NCBI RefSeq assembly: GCF_019973775.1 | Contig: NZ_AP025032.1 | Span: forward strand, 4,427,501 to 4,491,500 | Direction: 5' to 3' | From: Aureimonas sp. SA4125 | GTDB lineage: Bacteria; Pseudomonadota; Alphaproteobacteria; Rhizobiales; Rhizobiaceae | Length of the DNA stretch: 64,000 nucleotides | Shown here: one piece after another, positions 50,228-59,728 of the stretch | Numbering within the stretch: the first letter of the stretch is position 1 | Layout: each line of letters begins with the position of its first letter | Made by a program: the position numbers and the translations under genes | The notes under the pieces: model-generated | What the model was told of the DNA's origin: nothing | What the model saw: the letters and a program-made list of their open reading frames with translations, nothing else | The model's database searches: none

Positions 50228-50656
50228 CTACTCCGGAATCCGGTCCAGCCCGCCCATGGCGCAGATCGCGGCAAACTCCGCCTCCGTCACCGGCTGTACC
50301 GACAGCCGGGAATTCGTCGCCAGCACCATGTCCTTCAGCCGCGGCTCGGTCTTGACCGTGTCGAGCGGGACCGGCTTCGGCAGGTCCGCGACGGCCACGA
50401 GGTCGACGCATTCCCAGGCCGGATTGTCGGCGGTGGAGTCGGGATGCACCTCGTTCAGCACCTCGACGATGCCGACGATCTCCTTGCCGTCATTGGAATG
50501 GTAGAAGAAGCCGCGCTCGCCCTTCTTCATCGTCCGCATGAAGTTGCGCGCCTGATAGTTGCGCACGCCGTCCCATTCCTGGCCTTTCGGCCCGGCCGCC
50601 TTCTGCATCTCCCAAGACCATTTCACCGGCTCGGACTTGAACAGCCAGTAGGCCAT
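50228..50656 (-). CDS. EVE-domain protein
   Basis: 142-residue protein of the EVE (PUA-like) fold, which binds modified nucleotides or RNA. It opens MAYWLFKSEPVKWSW and has WDGVRNYQARNFMRTMKKGERGF (in outline), GIVEVLNEVHPDST and VTEAEFAAICAMGG. Its ATG is one base after the YciI stop (TGACATG), so the two are translationally coupled. It belongs to the conserved set EVE-YciI-gpsA-tsaD next to hemC. Confidence 0.92.
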   Translation of the reverse strand: MAYWLFKSEPVKWSWEMQKAAGPKGQEWDGVRNYQARNFMRTMKKGERGFFYHSNDGKEIVGIVEVLNEVHPDSTADNPAWECVDLVAVADLPKPVPLDTVKTEPRLKDMVLATNSRLSVQPVTEAEFAAICAMGGLDRIPE

Positions 50657-50657
50657 G

Positions 50658-50945
50658 TCAGGCGTCCGGGTTGTTGATGGTCCAGTTCCAGCGGCGCACC
50701 TGCACCGATTCGAAGAGGCCCGCGAGTGCATAGGGGTCGCCGGCGGCGATTTCGGCAGCGGCCTCGGCGCTTGGCGCATCCAGCACCAGCATCGAGCCGA
50801 CGGGCTTGTCGTCGAGCCCCAGGAAGGGGCCGGCGAGCTTCAGCGTCGGCCCGAGCCCCTTCAGGAACTCGACATGTCTAGGCCGGTTTTCCATCCGGAC
50901 GTCGAGGGCGCCGGGCTTGTCTTCACACAGGACGACGAAAAGCAT
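50658..50945 (-). CDS. YciI-family protein
   Basis: 95-residue ferredoxin-like-fold protein (MLFVVLCEDKPGALDVRMENR, R-HVEFLK, GPFLG, SMLVLDAPSAEAAAEIA, DPYALAGLFESV). The His of RHVEFL and the Asp of GDPY are the conserved putative active-site pair. The function of YciI proteins is unsettled; some act as small dehydrochlorinases. Between gpsA and the EVE gene, on their strand. Confidence 0.92.
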   Translation of the reverse strand: MLFVVLCEDKPGALDVRMENRPRHVEFLKGLGPTLKLAGPFLGLDDKPVGSMLVLDAPSAEAAAEIAAGDPYALAGLFESVQVRRWNWTINNPDA

Positions 50946-51021
50946 CAGTATTCCTTTTATGCGGGGGATGTCGGCCTGCTGGGCAGGCGTTTGCCGGAAC
51001 CTATCCGCCGGGCGCTGCCGG

Positions 51022-52011
51022 TCAATCGAATTCGCGCCTCAGGGGCCGCGCGAGGAGTTCGCGCACGGCCGACTCCACCGACAGCGTACCGTCGATGATG
51101 GCGGCGACGGTCGTGATGATCGGCGCCTCGATGCCATGGTCGGCGGCCAGGCGCGCGGCGATGGCGGCGGAATGGACGCCTTCGGCAAGTTTCAGCGAGC
51201 CGAGATCCTCGCCGCGCCCGAGCGCCAGGCCATAGGAGAAGTTGCGCGACTGCGCGCCGGAACAGGTGAGAACGAGATCGCCGAGCCCGGAGAGCCCCAT
51301 CAGCGTTTCCGGCCGGGCGCCCAGTGCCTCGCCGACGCGGCGCAGTTCGACGAAGCCGCGGGTGACGATCGCCGCCCCGGCCGAGGCGCCGAGCCCCGCG
51401 CCGGCGACGATGCCGGCGGCGATGGCAAGAACGTTCTTCAGGGCACCGCCCGCCTCGACGCCGACGACGTCGCTCGAGGCGTAGCCGCGAAAACTCTCCG
51501 TCGACAGCCGCCGGGCGATGTCGTCGGCCCGCGCCTCGTCGGCAGCCGCGATCGTCACCGCCGTGGGCAGCCCGCGCGCGACGTCGGCGGCAAAGCTCGG
51601 TCCGGAGAGGACGGCGAGATCGGCCGGACCGACATGGGCGGCAAGGATGTCGCTGGCAAAACGTCCGGTCCCCCGCTCGATGCCCTTGGCGCAGAGGACG
51701 ACCGGCACCCCCTCCGCCCTGCCCGCTGCCAGAGCCTCGGCGATGTCGGCAAGATTCTGGGCGGGCACGACGACGAGCACCACGGTGGCACCGCCGAGTG
51801 CCAGAGCCATGTCCGTGGTCGCGGCAAGGCTTTCGGGCAGAGGAATGCCGGGAAGATACCGCTCGTTCCGGCCGGTGGCGGCGATCGCCTGCACGGTCGC
51901 GGCGTCGCGGGCGTAGAGTACGGTGCTCCGCCCGGCGCGGGATTGGAGCGCGGCCAGCGCCGTGCCCCAGGCGCCGCCGCCGATGACCGCGATCTTGTCA
52001 GGCTGGTTCAT
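51022..52011 (-). CDS. gpsA: Glycerol-3-phosphate dehydrogenase [NAD(P)+]
   Basis: Makes sn-glycerol 3-phosphate from dihydroxyacetone phosphate for phospholipids. 329 residues with the Rossmann start IAVIGGGAWGTALAAL, then LCAKGIERGTG, LSGPSFAADVA, the catalytic-Lys segment GGALKNVLAIAAG and GLSGLGDLVLTC. The length is normal. It begins 14 bases after the tsaD stop on the same strand, so the two are probably co-transcribed. Confidence 0.96.
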   Translation of the reverse strand: MNQPDKIAVIGGGAWGTALAALQSRAGRSTVLYARDAATVQAIAATGRNERYLPGIPLPESLAATTDMALALGGATVVLVVVPAQNLADIAEALAAGRAEGVPVVLCAKGIERGTGRFASDILAAHVGPADLAVLSGPSFAADVARGLPTAVTIAAADEARADDIARRLSTESFRGYASSDVVGVEAGGALKNVLAIAAGIVAGAGLGASAGAAIVTRGFVELRRVGEALGARPETLMGLSGLGDLVLTCSGAQSRNFSYGLALGRGEDLGSLKLAEGVHSAAIAARLAADHGIEAPIITTVAAIIDGTLSVESAVRELLARPLRREFD

Positions 52012-52025
52012 GGTCGGGCCCTTCC

Positions 52026-53132
52026 TCAGGCCTTGGCGCCGCGCCGGCCGAAGCCGATGAGGGGCACGGCCGCCTCGTCGAGCGGCCAGCGCGAGCGCAC
52101 GGGCGCGTCCATGCCGTCGAGCCGTCCGGCCTCGAAACGCTCGAGGCCGGCATAGGCGATCATCGCGGCATTGTCGCCGCAGAGTTTGAGCGGTGGCGCG
52201 ACGAGGCGCACGCCGGCGGCCAGACAGGCGTCCTCCAGCCGCAGCCGGATCGCCGCATTGGCCGCGACGCCGCCGGCGACCGCCAGAACCTTATCGGCGA
52301 GACCCGGATATTCCGCGCCAAAACGCGTGAGCGCACGGGCGATGCGGTCGGCGAGGCTGTCGGCGGCGGCCGCCTGGAAACTCGCGCAGAGATCCGCGAC
52401 GTCCTGCGCCGTCAGCGGCATCGCCGCCTGCGCCGCCTGGCGCACCGCCGTCTTCAGCCCGGAAAAGGAAAAATCGAGCCTCGCCTCGCCCCGCATCGGC
52501 CGCGGCAGGCCGAACCGCCGGGCATCACCGCCGCGCGCAGATTTCTCCACCGCCGCACCGCCCTGTTCGGGCAGGCCGAGGAGTTTTGCGGTCTTGTCGA
52601 AGGCCTCGCCCAGCGCGTCGTCGATCGTCGTGCCCCAGCGCTCGTAGTCGCCGAGACCGCGCACGAGAAGGATCTGCGTATGCCCGCCCGAGACGAGCAG
52701 CATGAGATAGGGATAGGCGACGCCGTCGGTCAGCCGCGGCGTCAGCGCATGGCCCTCCAGATGATTGACGCCGACGAAGCCAAGGCCCCTGGCCGCCGCG
52801 ATCGCCTTGCCGGTCATCGCCCCGACGATGAGCCCGCCGACGAGGCCGGGCCCGAGCGTCGCGGCGACGGCGGAGAGATCATCAAGGTTGACGCCGGCAT
52901 CGCCGAGTGCCGCCTCGACGATGCCCGAGATGGCATCGACATGGGCGCGTGCGGCGATCTCCGGCACGACGCCGCCGAAGGCCGCATGCTCCTCGACCTG
53001 GCTGAGAACGACGTTCGACAGAATCTCCGGCCGCCCGTCCGCGCCGCGTCCGACGACGCTTGCCGCCGTCTCGTCGCAGCTGGTCTCGATGCCGAGGATG
53101 AGAGGGGACAAGGGGCGGCTCGGGTTTCGCAT
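52026..53132 (-). CDS. tsaD: tRNA N6-adenosine threonylcarbamoyltransferase TsaD
   Basis: Transfers the threonylcarbamoyl group to A37 of ANN-reading tRNAs, together with TsaB and TsaE. 368 residues; [17 protein letters not shown] opens the ASKHA fold, and the iron-binding His pair is NHLEGH (His124, His128). [19 protein letters not shown] and [12 protein letters not shown] are present. GGAGGAG lies directly before the ATG at 53132. Divergent from hemC. Confidence 0.96.
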   Translation of the reverse strand: MRNPSRPLSPLILGIETSCDETAASVVGRGADGRPEILSNVVLSQVEEHAAFGGVVPEIAARAHVDAISGIVEAALGDAGVNLDDLSAVAATLGPGLVGGLIVGAMTGKAIAAARGLGFVGVNHLEGHALTPRLTDGVAYPYLMLLVSGGHTQILLVRGLGDYERWGTTIDDALGEAFDKTAKLLGLPEQGGAAVEKSARGGDARRFGLPRPMRGEARLDFSFSGLKTAVRQAAQAAMPLTAQDVADLCASFQAAAADSLADRIARALTRFGAEYPGLADKVLAVAGGVAANAAIRLRLEDACLAAGVRLVAPPLKLCGDNAAMIAYAGLERFEAGRLDGMDAPVRSRWPLDEAAVPLIGFGRRGAKA

Positions 53133-53257
53133 GCTCCTCCATCGCCCCGACCGGGATGAAATGTCAAAGCCGAAGCCGCGAAATCGGCCGGTCATTGCCG
53201 GCTGCCCCCGAAATCCTCTAAGAACGCTGGACGACCCTCGCGAAGACAGGCGGCAAG

Positions 53258-54202
53258 ATGGCACCTATCCGGATCGGCACACGCGGCAGCCAGCTGGCCC
53301 TGGCGCAGGCGAGCGAAGTGCGGGCCCGGCTGATGGTCGCGCACGGGCTCGGCGAGGAGGATTTCGAGATCAGCGTGATCTCGACGTCGGGGGACCGCAT
53401 CCTCGACCGGCCATTGTCGGAAGTCGGCGGCAAGGGGCTCTTCACCAAGGAGATCGAGGAGGCGCTGCTGGATAAGCGCATCGATCTGGCGGTGCATTCC
53501 TCCAAGGACATGGCGACGGCCATCCCGGACGGGCTGGTGCTCGCCGCCTTCCTGCCGCGCGAGGACGTGCGCGACGCCTTCATCGGCCGCACGGCGAAGA
53601 CGATCGCGACCCTGCCGGAGGGGGCCGTCGTCGGCAGCGCCTCGCTCCGGCGCCAGGCACTCCTGAAGCGCATGCGCCCCGACCTCGAACTCGTCATCCT
53701 GCGCGGCAATGTCCAGACGCGGCTGCGCAAGCTGGAGGCCGGAGAAGTCGATGCGACGCTTCTCGCCCTCGCCGGCCTCAACCGGATGGGCATGGCGGCG
53801 GTCGCGACGGAGATCCTTTCGGCCGAAGACTTCATGCCTGCCCCCGGCCAGGGCGCCATCTGCATCGAGACGCGCGGCGACGACACGGCGACGCTGGCCC
53901 TCGTCCACGCGATCGACCATGCCGAGACGACGACGGCCCTCACGGCCGAGCGTGGCTTCCTCGCCGAGCTCGACGGCTCCTGCCGCACGCCCATCGCCGC
54001 ACATGCGACGCTGGGGGAGGCCGGCGTCCTGCACCTCGCCGGCATGATCCTGACGCCTGACGGCTCGGCCATGCATGCGACGAAGCGCACCGGCGTGATG
54101 GGCGAGGCGGCGATGATCGGGCGCCTGGCGGCACAACAGCTGCTCGAGGAAGCCGGCCCCGACTTCTTCGCCAGCTGGAACGCCCCGGCCGATCCCCGCT
54201 GA
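53258..54202 (+). CDS. hemC: Porphobilinogen deaminase (hydroxymethylbilane synthase)
   Basis: Joins four porphobilinogens into hydroxymethylbilane. 314 residues with [15 protein letters not shown] at the start, [17 protein letters not shown], the [11 protein letters not shown] region and the dipyrromethane-attachment Cys in LDGSCRTP (Cys242). First of hemC-hemD-COG4223-hemY; 125 bases separate it from divergent tsaD. Confidence 0.97.
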   Translation: MAPIRIGTRGSQLALAQASEVRARLMVAHGLGEEDFEISVISTSGDRILDRPLSEVGGKGLFTKEIEEALLDKRIDLAVHSSKDMATAIPDGLVLAAFLPREDVRDAFIGRTAKTIATLPEGAVVGSASLRRQALLKRMRPDLELVILRGNVQTRLRKLEAGEVDATLLALAGLNRMGMAAVATEILSAEDFMPAPGQGAICIETRGDDTATLALVHAIDHAETTTALTAERGFLAELDGSCRTPIAAHATLGEAGVLHLAGMILTPDGSAMHATKRTGVMGEAAMIGRLAAQQLLEEAGPDFFASWNAPADPR

Positions 54203-54206
54203 CCGC

Positions 54207-54899
54207 ATGGCGCGGATCCTGGTCCTCCGGCCGGCAGCCGACGCAGAGGCAACCGGCCGCGCGATAGAGGCACGCGGGCACGAGGCGCAGATCCTGCCGG
54301 CGGAGGAGATCGTCGCGCTTTCATCAGCGCCGCCCCCTGGCCCGTTCGCGGCGATCCTCGTGACCAGTGCCCATGCCGTCCCTGCGCTCGCGGTCTTGCC
54401 GCGCGAAGACCTGGCGCCGTTTCTGGCCGTCGGCGCGCGCACCGCATCAGCGCTGCGGGCGGCGGGTTTTGGCGAGATCGCGACCGGCAGCGGCGGCGCC
54501 GCCAACCTCGTCGAGCCGGCAGCGCGCCTTGCCGCCACGCGCGGACTGCCGCTTCTCTATGCCGCCGGCCGCGTCAGAACCGATGCCCTCGAGGCAGCGT
54601 TCGCCGATCGCGACGTGCCCCTTCGCCTCTGGGAAGCCTACGACATCAGGCCGCTGGACCCGGCGCCGGACGAGATCGCCCAGGCCACCGGCGGCATTTC
54701 TCCGGACGCCGTGCTCCTCCTGTCGCGGGGGCAGGTCGCCGCCTATGTCAGGCTCGCCGGGCGCCTGCCGGCCGGTTCTGCACCGCGACTTCTCTGCCTG
54801 TCGCCCCGGATTGCCGACGCTTTGCCGGCAAACTTGCGCGGCTGGGCGGAGATTTCTCCCACGATGAGCCTCGCCACGCTGTTCGATCACGTTCTATAA
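54207..54899 (+). CDS. hemD: Uroporphyrinogen-III synthase
   Basis: Closes hydroxymethylbilane with inversion of ring D. The sequence of HemD is poorly conserved; this 230-residue protein has the expected two-lobed pattern (RILVLRPAADAEATGRAIEARG start, LVTSAHAVPAL, YAAGRVRTDALEAAF, LLLSRGQVAAYV). It lies 4 bases after hemC. The position makes the assignment firm although few residues are invariant. Confidence 0.92.
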   Translation: MARILVLRPAADAEATGRAIEARGHEAQILPAEEIVALSSAPPPGPFAAILVTSAHAVPALAVLPREDLAPFLAVGARTASALRAAGFGEIATGSGGAANLVEPAARLAATRGLPLLYAAGRVRTDALEAAFADRDVPLRLWEAYDIRPLDPAPDEIAQATGGISPDAVLLLSRGQVAAYVRLAGRLPAGSAPRLLCLSPRIADALPANLRGWAEISPTMSLATLFDHVL

Positions 54900-55017
54900 C
54901 CTACCTAATCCCTGCGGCGCCCGCGCCGAACGCGCGGCATGCCGGTCCGAGAGCTTCAGAAACTGCTCCCGGCCAGAGGCCAGCCGCCGGCGAAGACTGG
55001 AAACGGAGTCCTTTTCG

Positions 55018-56682
55018 ATGCGCAATCCTCCGCGGCGTTCGCGACCCCAGAAGCCCGCGACGACGATCGATGCGACTGCCGTGCCCGCGGTCGGGTATCC
55101 CGGGCCGTCCTCCGCCGATCCTGCCGATCCGCCGTCTGCATCCCCCGTGAGCGCGCCTGCCATGGGCGATCCGGAGACGAGCCTGGCGGCGAGCGCGAGC
55201 GACACAGGCAGTGAAGCGTCGGCGAACCTGCCGGCTGCAGACGCAGCATCGACCGTCGAGGACGAGGTCACGGCACCGGCGAGCGGGCAGGAGGCATTCG
55301 CGGCGGAAGAAGGTCTGCAGGGGCCGACCGTCGCCAGCGACAGCGACGTCGACGAGACCATCCTCTCGGCGGCCGAACCCGACTTCATTCGCGACGAGAG
55401 CGCCGCGACCAATGGTCCGCCGCAGCCGACGCAGGACTACTCGGCGCCGGCCTCCGCCCATCAGGAGACGCGCAGCGGCGGGATGGGCTCGGCCTTCGGC
55501 GGTGCCCTTCTCGGTGCCGCGCTGGCGCTGGCCGGCGCCGGCGCGCTGCAATATGCCGGCGTCCTGCCGAGCGTCGGCCTCGCCGAGGTTGACGAGAACG
55601 CCCCGCAATATGCCAGGACCGGCGACGTCCAGCAGGTGTCGAGCGACCTTGGAACGCTTCGCGACGAGGTCGAGCAGTTGCGATCGGTCCAGGCGGCGGG
55701 CGGCACCGGTCCGGGCGCCTCGCAGGCAGACCTGACCTCGCTCGGAGACCGGGTCGCCGCGCTCGAACAGCGGGAGCCGCCGCCGGCCCCGACGACCGAT
55801 CCGGCCGCGCTCGACGCGATCCGCGGTGCCGCCGATGGCGCGCGTGCGGCGGCTGAAACGGCGACGCAGACGGGCGCCGACGCCCGCACGGCCGCCGAGG
55901 TCGCCAAGAGCGCGGCCGATGCAGCCAAGACCGCCGCCGACCAGGCGGGCCAGCTCGCCGGCCAGTCGCAGTCGAGCGCCGAGAGCGCCCGGCAGGCGGC
56001 GGAGACGGCGCGGCAGACCGGCGAGACGGCGCAGCAGGCCGCCACGACTGCCCAGCAGACGGCGGCCGCGGCGCAGACAAGCGTTGCCGCCACCAACGAG
56101 GCCGTCGCCGCGCTGAAGCAGCAGCTGGCCGCGATCGAGGCGGCCAACCAGAAGGCCGGCGCGGCGATCGCGGCGGCCGGGCTGAAGGCGGCCATCGACC
56201 GCGGCGGCCCCTTCATGGGCGAACTCGAGGCGTTCGCCACGGCGACCGGCGACGAGGCCGTCGTCGGCGCCCTGCGCGGCTTTGCCGCCGAGGGCGTACC
56301 GACGCAGTCGCAGCTTCTGTCCGCTTGGCCCGAGGTCGAGACACGGATCCTCTCCGCCTTGAACCCGGTCGATCCCAATGCCAGCGTCGGCGACCAGATC
56401 CTGAGCGGACTGAGCGGCCTCGTCACGACCCGCCCGGTCGGCGCCGCGCCTGCCGGCGTGACCGGACCGAACGCCGCGATCTCGCGCCTGGCTGCCGATG
56501 TCGAGGGGAACGACCTTCCGGCCTTCCTCGCCGAATGGGAGGCGCTGCCGCAGCCGGCCAAGGATGTCAGCCAGGAATTCCAGGCACGCGTCGCGGCCCG
56601 GGTGAAGGCGGAACAGGTCGTCGGCGAGACCTTGACGAACGCGGTGAAAGCCGTCGGCCAGCCGGCCGGCACGGCAGGGTGA
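55018..56682 (+). CDS. COG4223 (mitofilin-like) membrane protein with Ala-rich coiled coil
   Basis: 554 residues: a Pro/Ala/Asp-rich cytoplasmic start (about 1-155), one membrane helix (GGALLGAALALAGAGALQYAG, about 160-180), then a long Ala/Thr/Gln-rich helical region (about 200-390) and a C-terminal helical domain of the COG4223 family. COG4223 is the alphaproteobacterial relative of mitofilin (Mic60), here in its usual place between hemD and hemY. It may shape intracytoplasmic membrane; this is known for the family in some species, not shown here. Confidence 0.87.
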   Translation: MRNPPRRSRPQKPATTIDATAVPAVGYPGPSSADPADPPSASPVSAPAMGDPETSLAASASDTGSEASANLPAADAASTVEDEVTAPASGQEAFAAEEGLQGPTVASDSDVDETILSAAEPDFIRDESAATNGPPQPTQDYSAPASAHQETRSGGMGSAFGGALLGAALALAGAGALQYAGVLPSVGLAEVDENAPQYARTGDVQQVSSDLGTLRDEVEQLRSVQAAGGTGPGASQADLTSLGDRVAALEQREPPPAPTTDPAALDAIRGAADGARAAAETATQTGADARTAAEVAKSAADAAKTAADQAGQLAGQSQSSAESARQAAETARQTGETAQQAATTAQQTAAAAQTSVAATNEAVAALKQQLAAIEAANQKAGAAIAAAGLKAAIDRGGPFMGELEAFATATGDEAVVGALRGFAAEGVPTQSQLLSAWPEVETRILSALNPVDPNASVGDQILSGLSGLVTTRPVGAAPAGVTGPNAAISRLAADVEGNDLPAFLAEWEALPQPAKDVSQEFQARVAARVKAEQVVGETLTNAVKAVGQPAGTAG

Positions 56683-56691
56683 GGAACTGAC

Positions 56692-58275
56692 ATGCTGCGT
56701 ATTCTGGCCTTCCTTCTCGTCGTCCTCGCGCTGGCCCTCGGCTTCGGCTGGCTGCAGGACAATCCCGGCACCATCCAGCTGTCCTGGCAGGGCGTATTGC
56801 CGGCGGGCAGCGACAGCCTGACGCTGCAGGTCTGGACCTTCATCGTCCTGCAGCTCGCGCTTCTCTTCCTCGTCGTCCTCACGGTCTGGGTCCTGCGCTC
56901 GTTCTTCAAGGCTCCGGACCGGATCGGCCGCTATTTCAGCACGAGGCGCCGCGACAAGGGCTATGGTGCCCTGTCGGCCGGCATCGTTGCCGCCGGTGCG
57001 GGCGACGCCGTCCTCGCCCGGCAGATGACGAAGCGGTCGCAGAAGCTCCTGACCGGCCGCCGCGAGCCGCTGGTGCAGTTCCTCGACGCGCAGACGGCCA
57101 TGATCGAGGGCGATCACGATCGCGCCCGCTCGGCCTTTGAGACCATGGAGCGCGAGCCGGAGACGCGGCTTCTCGCGCTGCGCGGCCTCTTTCTCGAGGC
57201 CGAGAGGCTCGGCGACGACGCCGCTGCGCGCGGCTATGCCGAGCGCGCCGTCCGCATCGCCCCGCACGTTCCCTGGGCCGGGGGCGCCGTGCTGGAGGCC
57301 AAATCCATCGAGGGCGACTTCGACGGCGCCTTGGCGATCCTCGAGGCGCAGCGCAATGCGCGGCTGATCGAAAAGCAGGAATCGGCGCGACTGCGTGCCG
57401 TGCTCCTCACCGCCAAGGCCATGTCGATTGCCGAGCGCGATCCGAACGGCGCCAAGCTCGCCGCGACCGAGGCGCAGAAGCTTGCGCCGGACCTGACACA
57501 AGCCGCCGTCACCGCGGCGGAGGCGCTTTTCCGGCTCGGCGACCTGAAGCGCGGCACGAAGATCCTGGAAAAAGCCTGGACCGAATCTCCGCATCCCGAT
57601 CTCGCGGTCGCCTATGTCCAGGCGCGCCCCGGTGATTCCGTCGCTGACCGGCTGAAGCGGGCGAAGGTCCTGCAGGACCTCCGGCCGACCCATGTCGAAT
57701 CCTCGCTCGTCGTCGCCCATGCCGCGCTCGACGCGCGCGACTTCACCCTCGCCCGTTCGGAAGCGCTGAATGCCAGCCGCATGGAGCCGCGCGAAGGCGT
57801 GTTTCTCCTTCTGGCCGACATCGAGGAGGCCGAGACCGGCTCCGTCGGCAAGGTCCGCGAATGGCTCGGCCGGGCCATCCGCGCGCCCCGCGATCCCGCC
57901 TGGACCGCCGACGGCTACGTCTCGGAGAAATGGGCGCCGGTCTCCCCCGTCACCGGGCGCCTCGACGCCTTCCGCTGGAAGACACCGGGCCAGCGCATCG
58001 ACGCGCAGGGCATGGTCATCGAGGCGCCGGCGGATACGGTCGAGGCGATCGGTCCAGCTTCCCCCGGCGTTGGCGAGGCGCCGCGCGAGATATCACCCGC
58101 GGCCGCCAGCGTCCCGGCTCCCGCCGCAGTAGTCTCCATACCGGCAGAGGCAGAGGCACCACCGCCTGGCCCGCCCGCTGCCAATGGCTGGACGGACCAG
58201 GAACCCGAGGTCGAGACCATTCCGCCGGGCCATTCGCCGAAGGCGCCCGGCGAAAGTCGCCTGCGACTGTTTTGA
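56692..58275 (+). CDS. hemY: HemY-like membrane protein with TPR repeats
   Basis: 527 residues. Two membrane helices (about 3-22 and 44-70) flank a short periplasmic loop (NPGTIQLSWQG). A KGYGALSAGIVAAGAGD segment and TPR-like helical repeats fill the HemY_N region; a Pro/Ala-rich tail ends it. This is not protoporphyrinogen oxidase (the Bacillus HemY) but the proteobacterial HemX/HemY partner in the hem cluster, whose exact role is not settled. Starts 9 bases after COG4223. Confidence 0.92.
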   Translation: MLRILAFLLVVLALALGFGWLQDNPGTIQLSWQGVLPAGSDSLTLQVWTFIVLQLALLFLVVLTVWVLRSFFKAPDRIGRYFSTRRRDKGYGALSAGIVAAGAGDAVLARQMTKRSQKLLTGRREPLVQFLDAQTAMIEGDHDRARSAFETMEREPETRLLALRGLFLEAERLGDDAAARGYAERAVRIAPHVPWAGGAVLEAKSIEGDFDGALAILEAQRNARLIEKQESARLRAVLLTAKAMSIAERDPNGAKLAATEAQKLAPDLTQAAVTAAEALFRLGDLKRGTKILEKAWTESPHPDLAVAYVQARPGDSVADRLKRAKVLQDLRPTHVESSLVVAHAALDARDFTLARSEALNASRMEPREGVFLLLADIEEAETGSVGKVREWLGRAIRAPRDPAWTADGYVSEKWAPVSPVTGRLDAFRWKTPGQRIDAQGMVIEAPADTVEAIGPASPGVGEAPREISPAAASVPAPAAVVSIPAEAEAPPPGPPAANGWTDQEPEVETIPPGHSPKAPGESRLRLF

Positions 58276-58398
58276 TTTTTTCCGGACGCGCACGATTGGT
58301 CTTGGTCATGCCGCTGAGTTTGCGGCATGATCGCAGCTGTTGCACTGCAGCAGCACAACATGGATGGGAAGGTGCCCTCCAAAGGTGGACGACGGCTG

Positions 58399-58855
58399 AT
58401 GTTTCAGGCCTTTCGTGATTTTCTGACCTCGATCAGCGAAACACCTGATCGCGCGCGCGCCGATGATCCGCGCGTCGCCGCTGCCGCCTTGCTCTATCAT
58501 GTGAGCGCGGCCGACGGCATCGTCAGCGAGGCGGAGCTCGAAAGCCTCAAGGCCTCGCTTGCGCACGAGTTCGGCCTCGACGCGGATGCGGCCGACGAGT
58601 TGCTCGATGCCGGCCGGGAGGCCGACCAGGATGCCGTCGACCTCTATCGTTTCACCAGCGTCCTCCTCCAGAGCCTCGACGAGGCGGCCCGCATCCGCTT
58701 CGTCGAGCTGCTCTGGGAAATCACCTATGCCGATGGCGACGTGCACGAGCTCGAGGACAACACCATCTGGCGTGTCGCCGATCTGCTCGGCGTGTCGACG
58801 CGCGACCGTATGTTGATGAAGCAGGAAGCCGCGTCGCGGCACGTGCGCAACGGCG

Positions 58856-58863
<8 letters not shown>
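58399..58863 (+). CDS. TerB-family protein
   Basis: 154 residues with two TerB-like acidic helical repeats (AAALLYHVSAADGIVSEAEL and LWEITYADGDVHELEDN), each with a DG metal-binding-type loop. The start MFQAFRDFLTSI, the ATG at 58399, was preferred to one 24 codons upstream. It follows hemY by 123 bases. It overlaps the amidotransferase gene by 8 bases. As for DUF533, tellurite resistance is not implied. Confidence 0.9.
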
Positions 58864-59644
<781 letters not shown>

Positions 59645-59728
59645 AGGGACTGCAATGTCGGCCTGCCTGACCGACGAGGCCCGAACACGTGACCGCTTGC
59701 CTTCCCCGATCGCATCGGGGCGCCGGGA

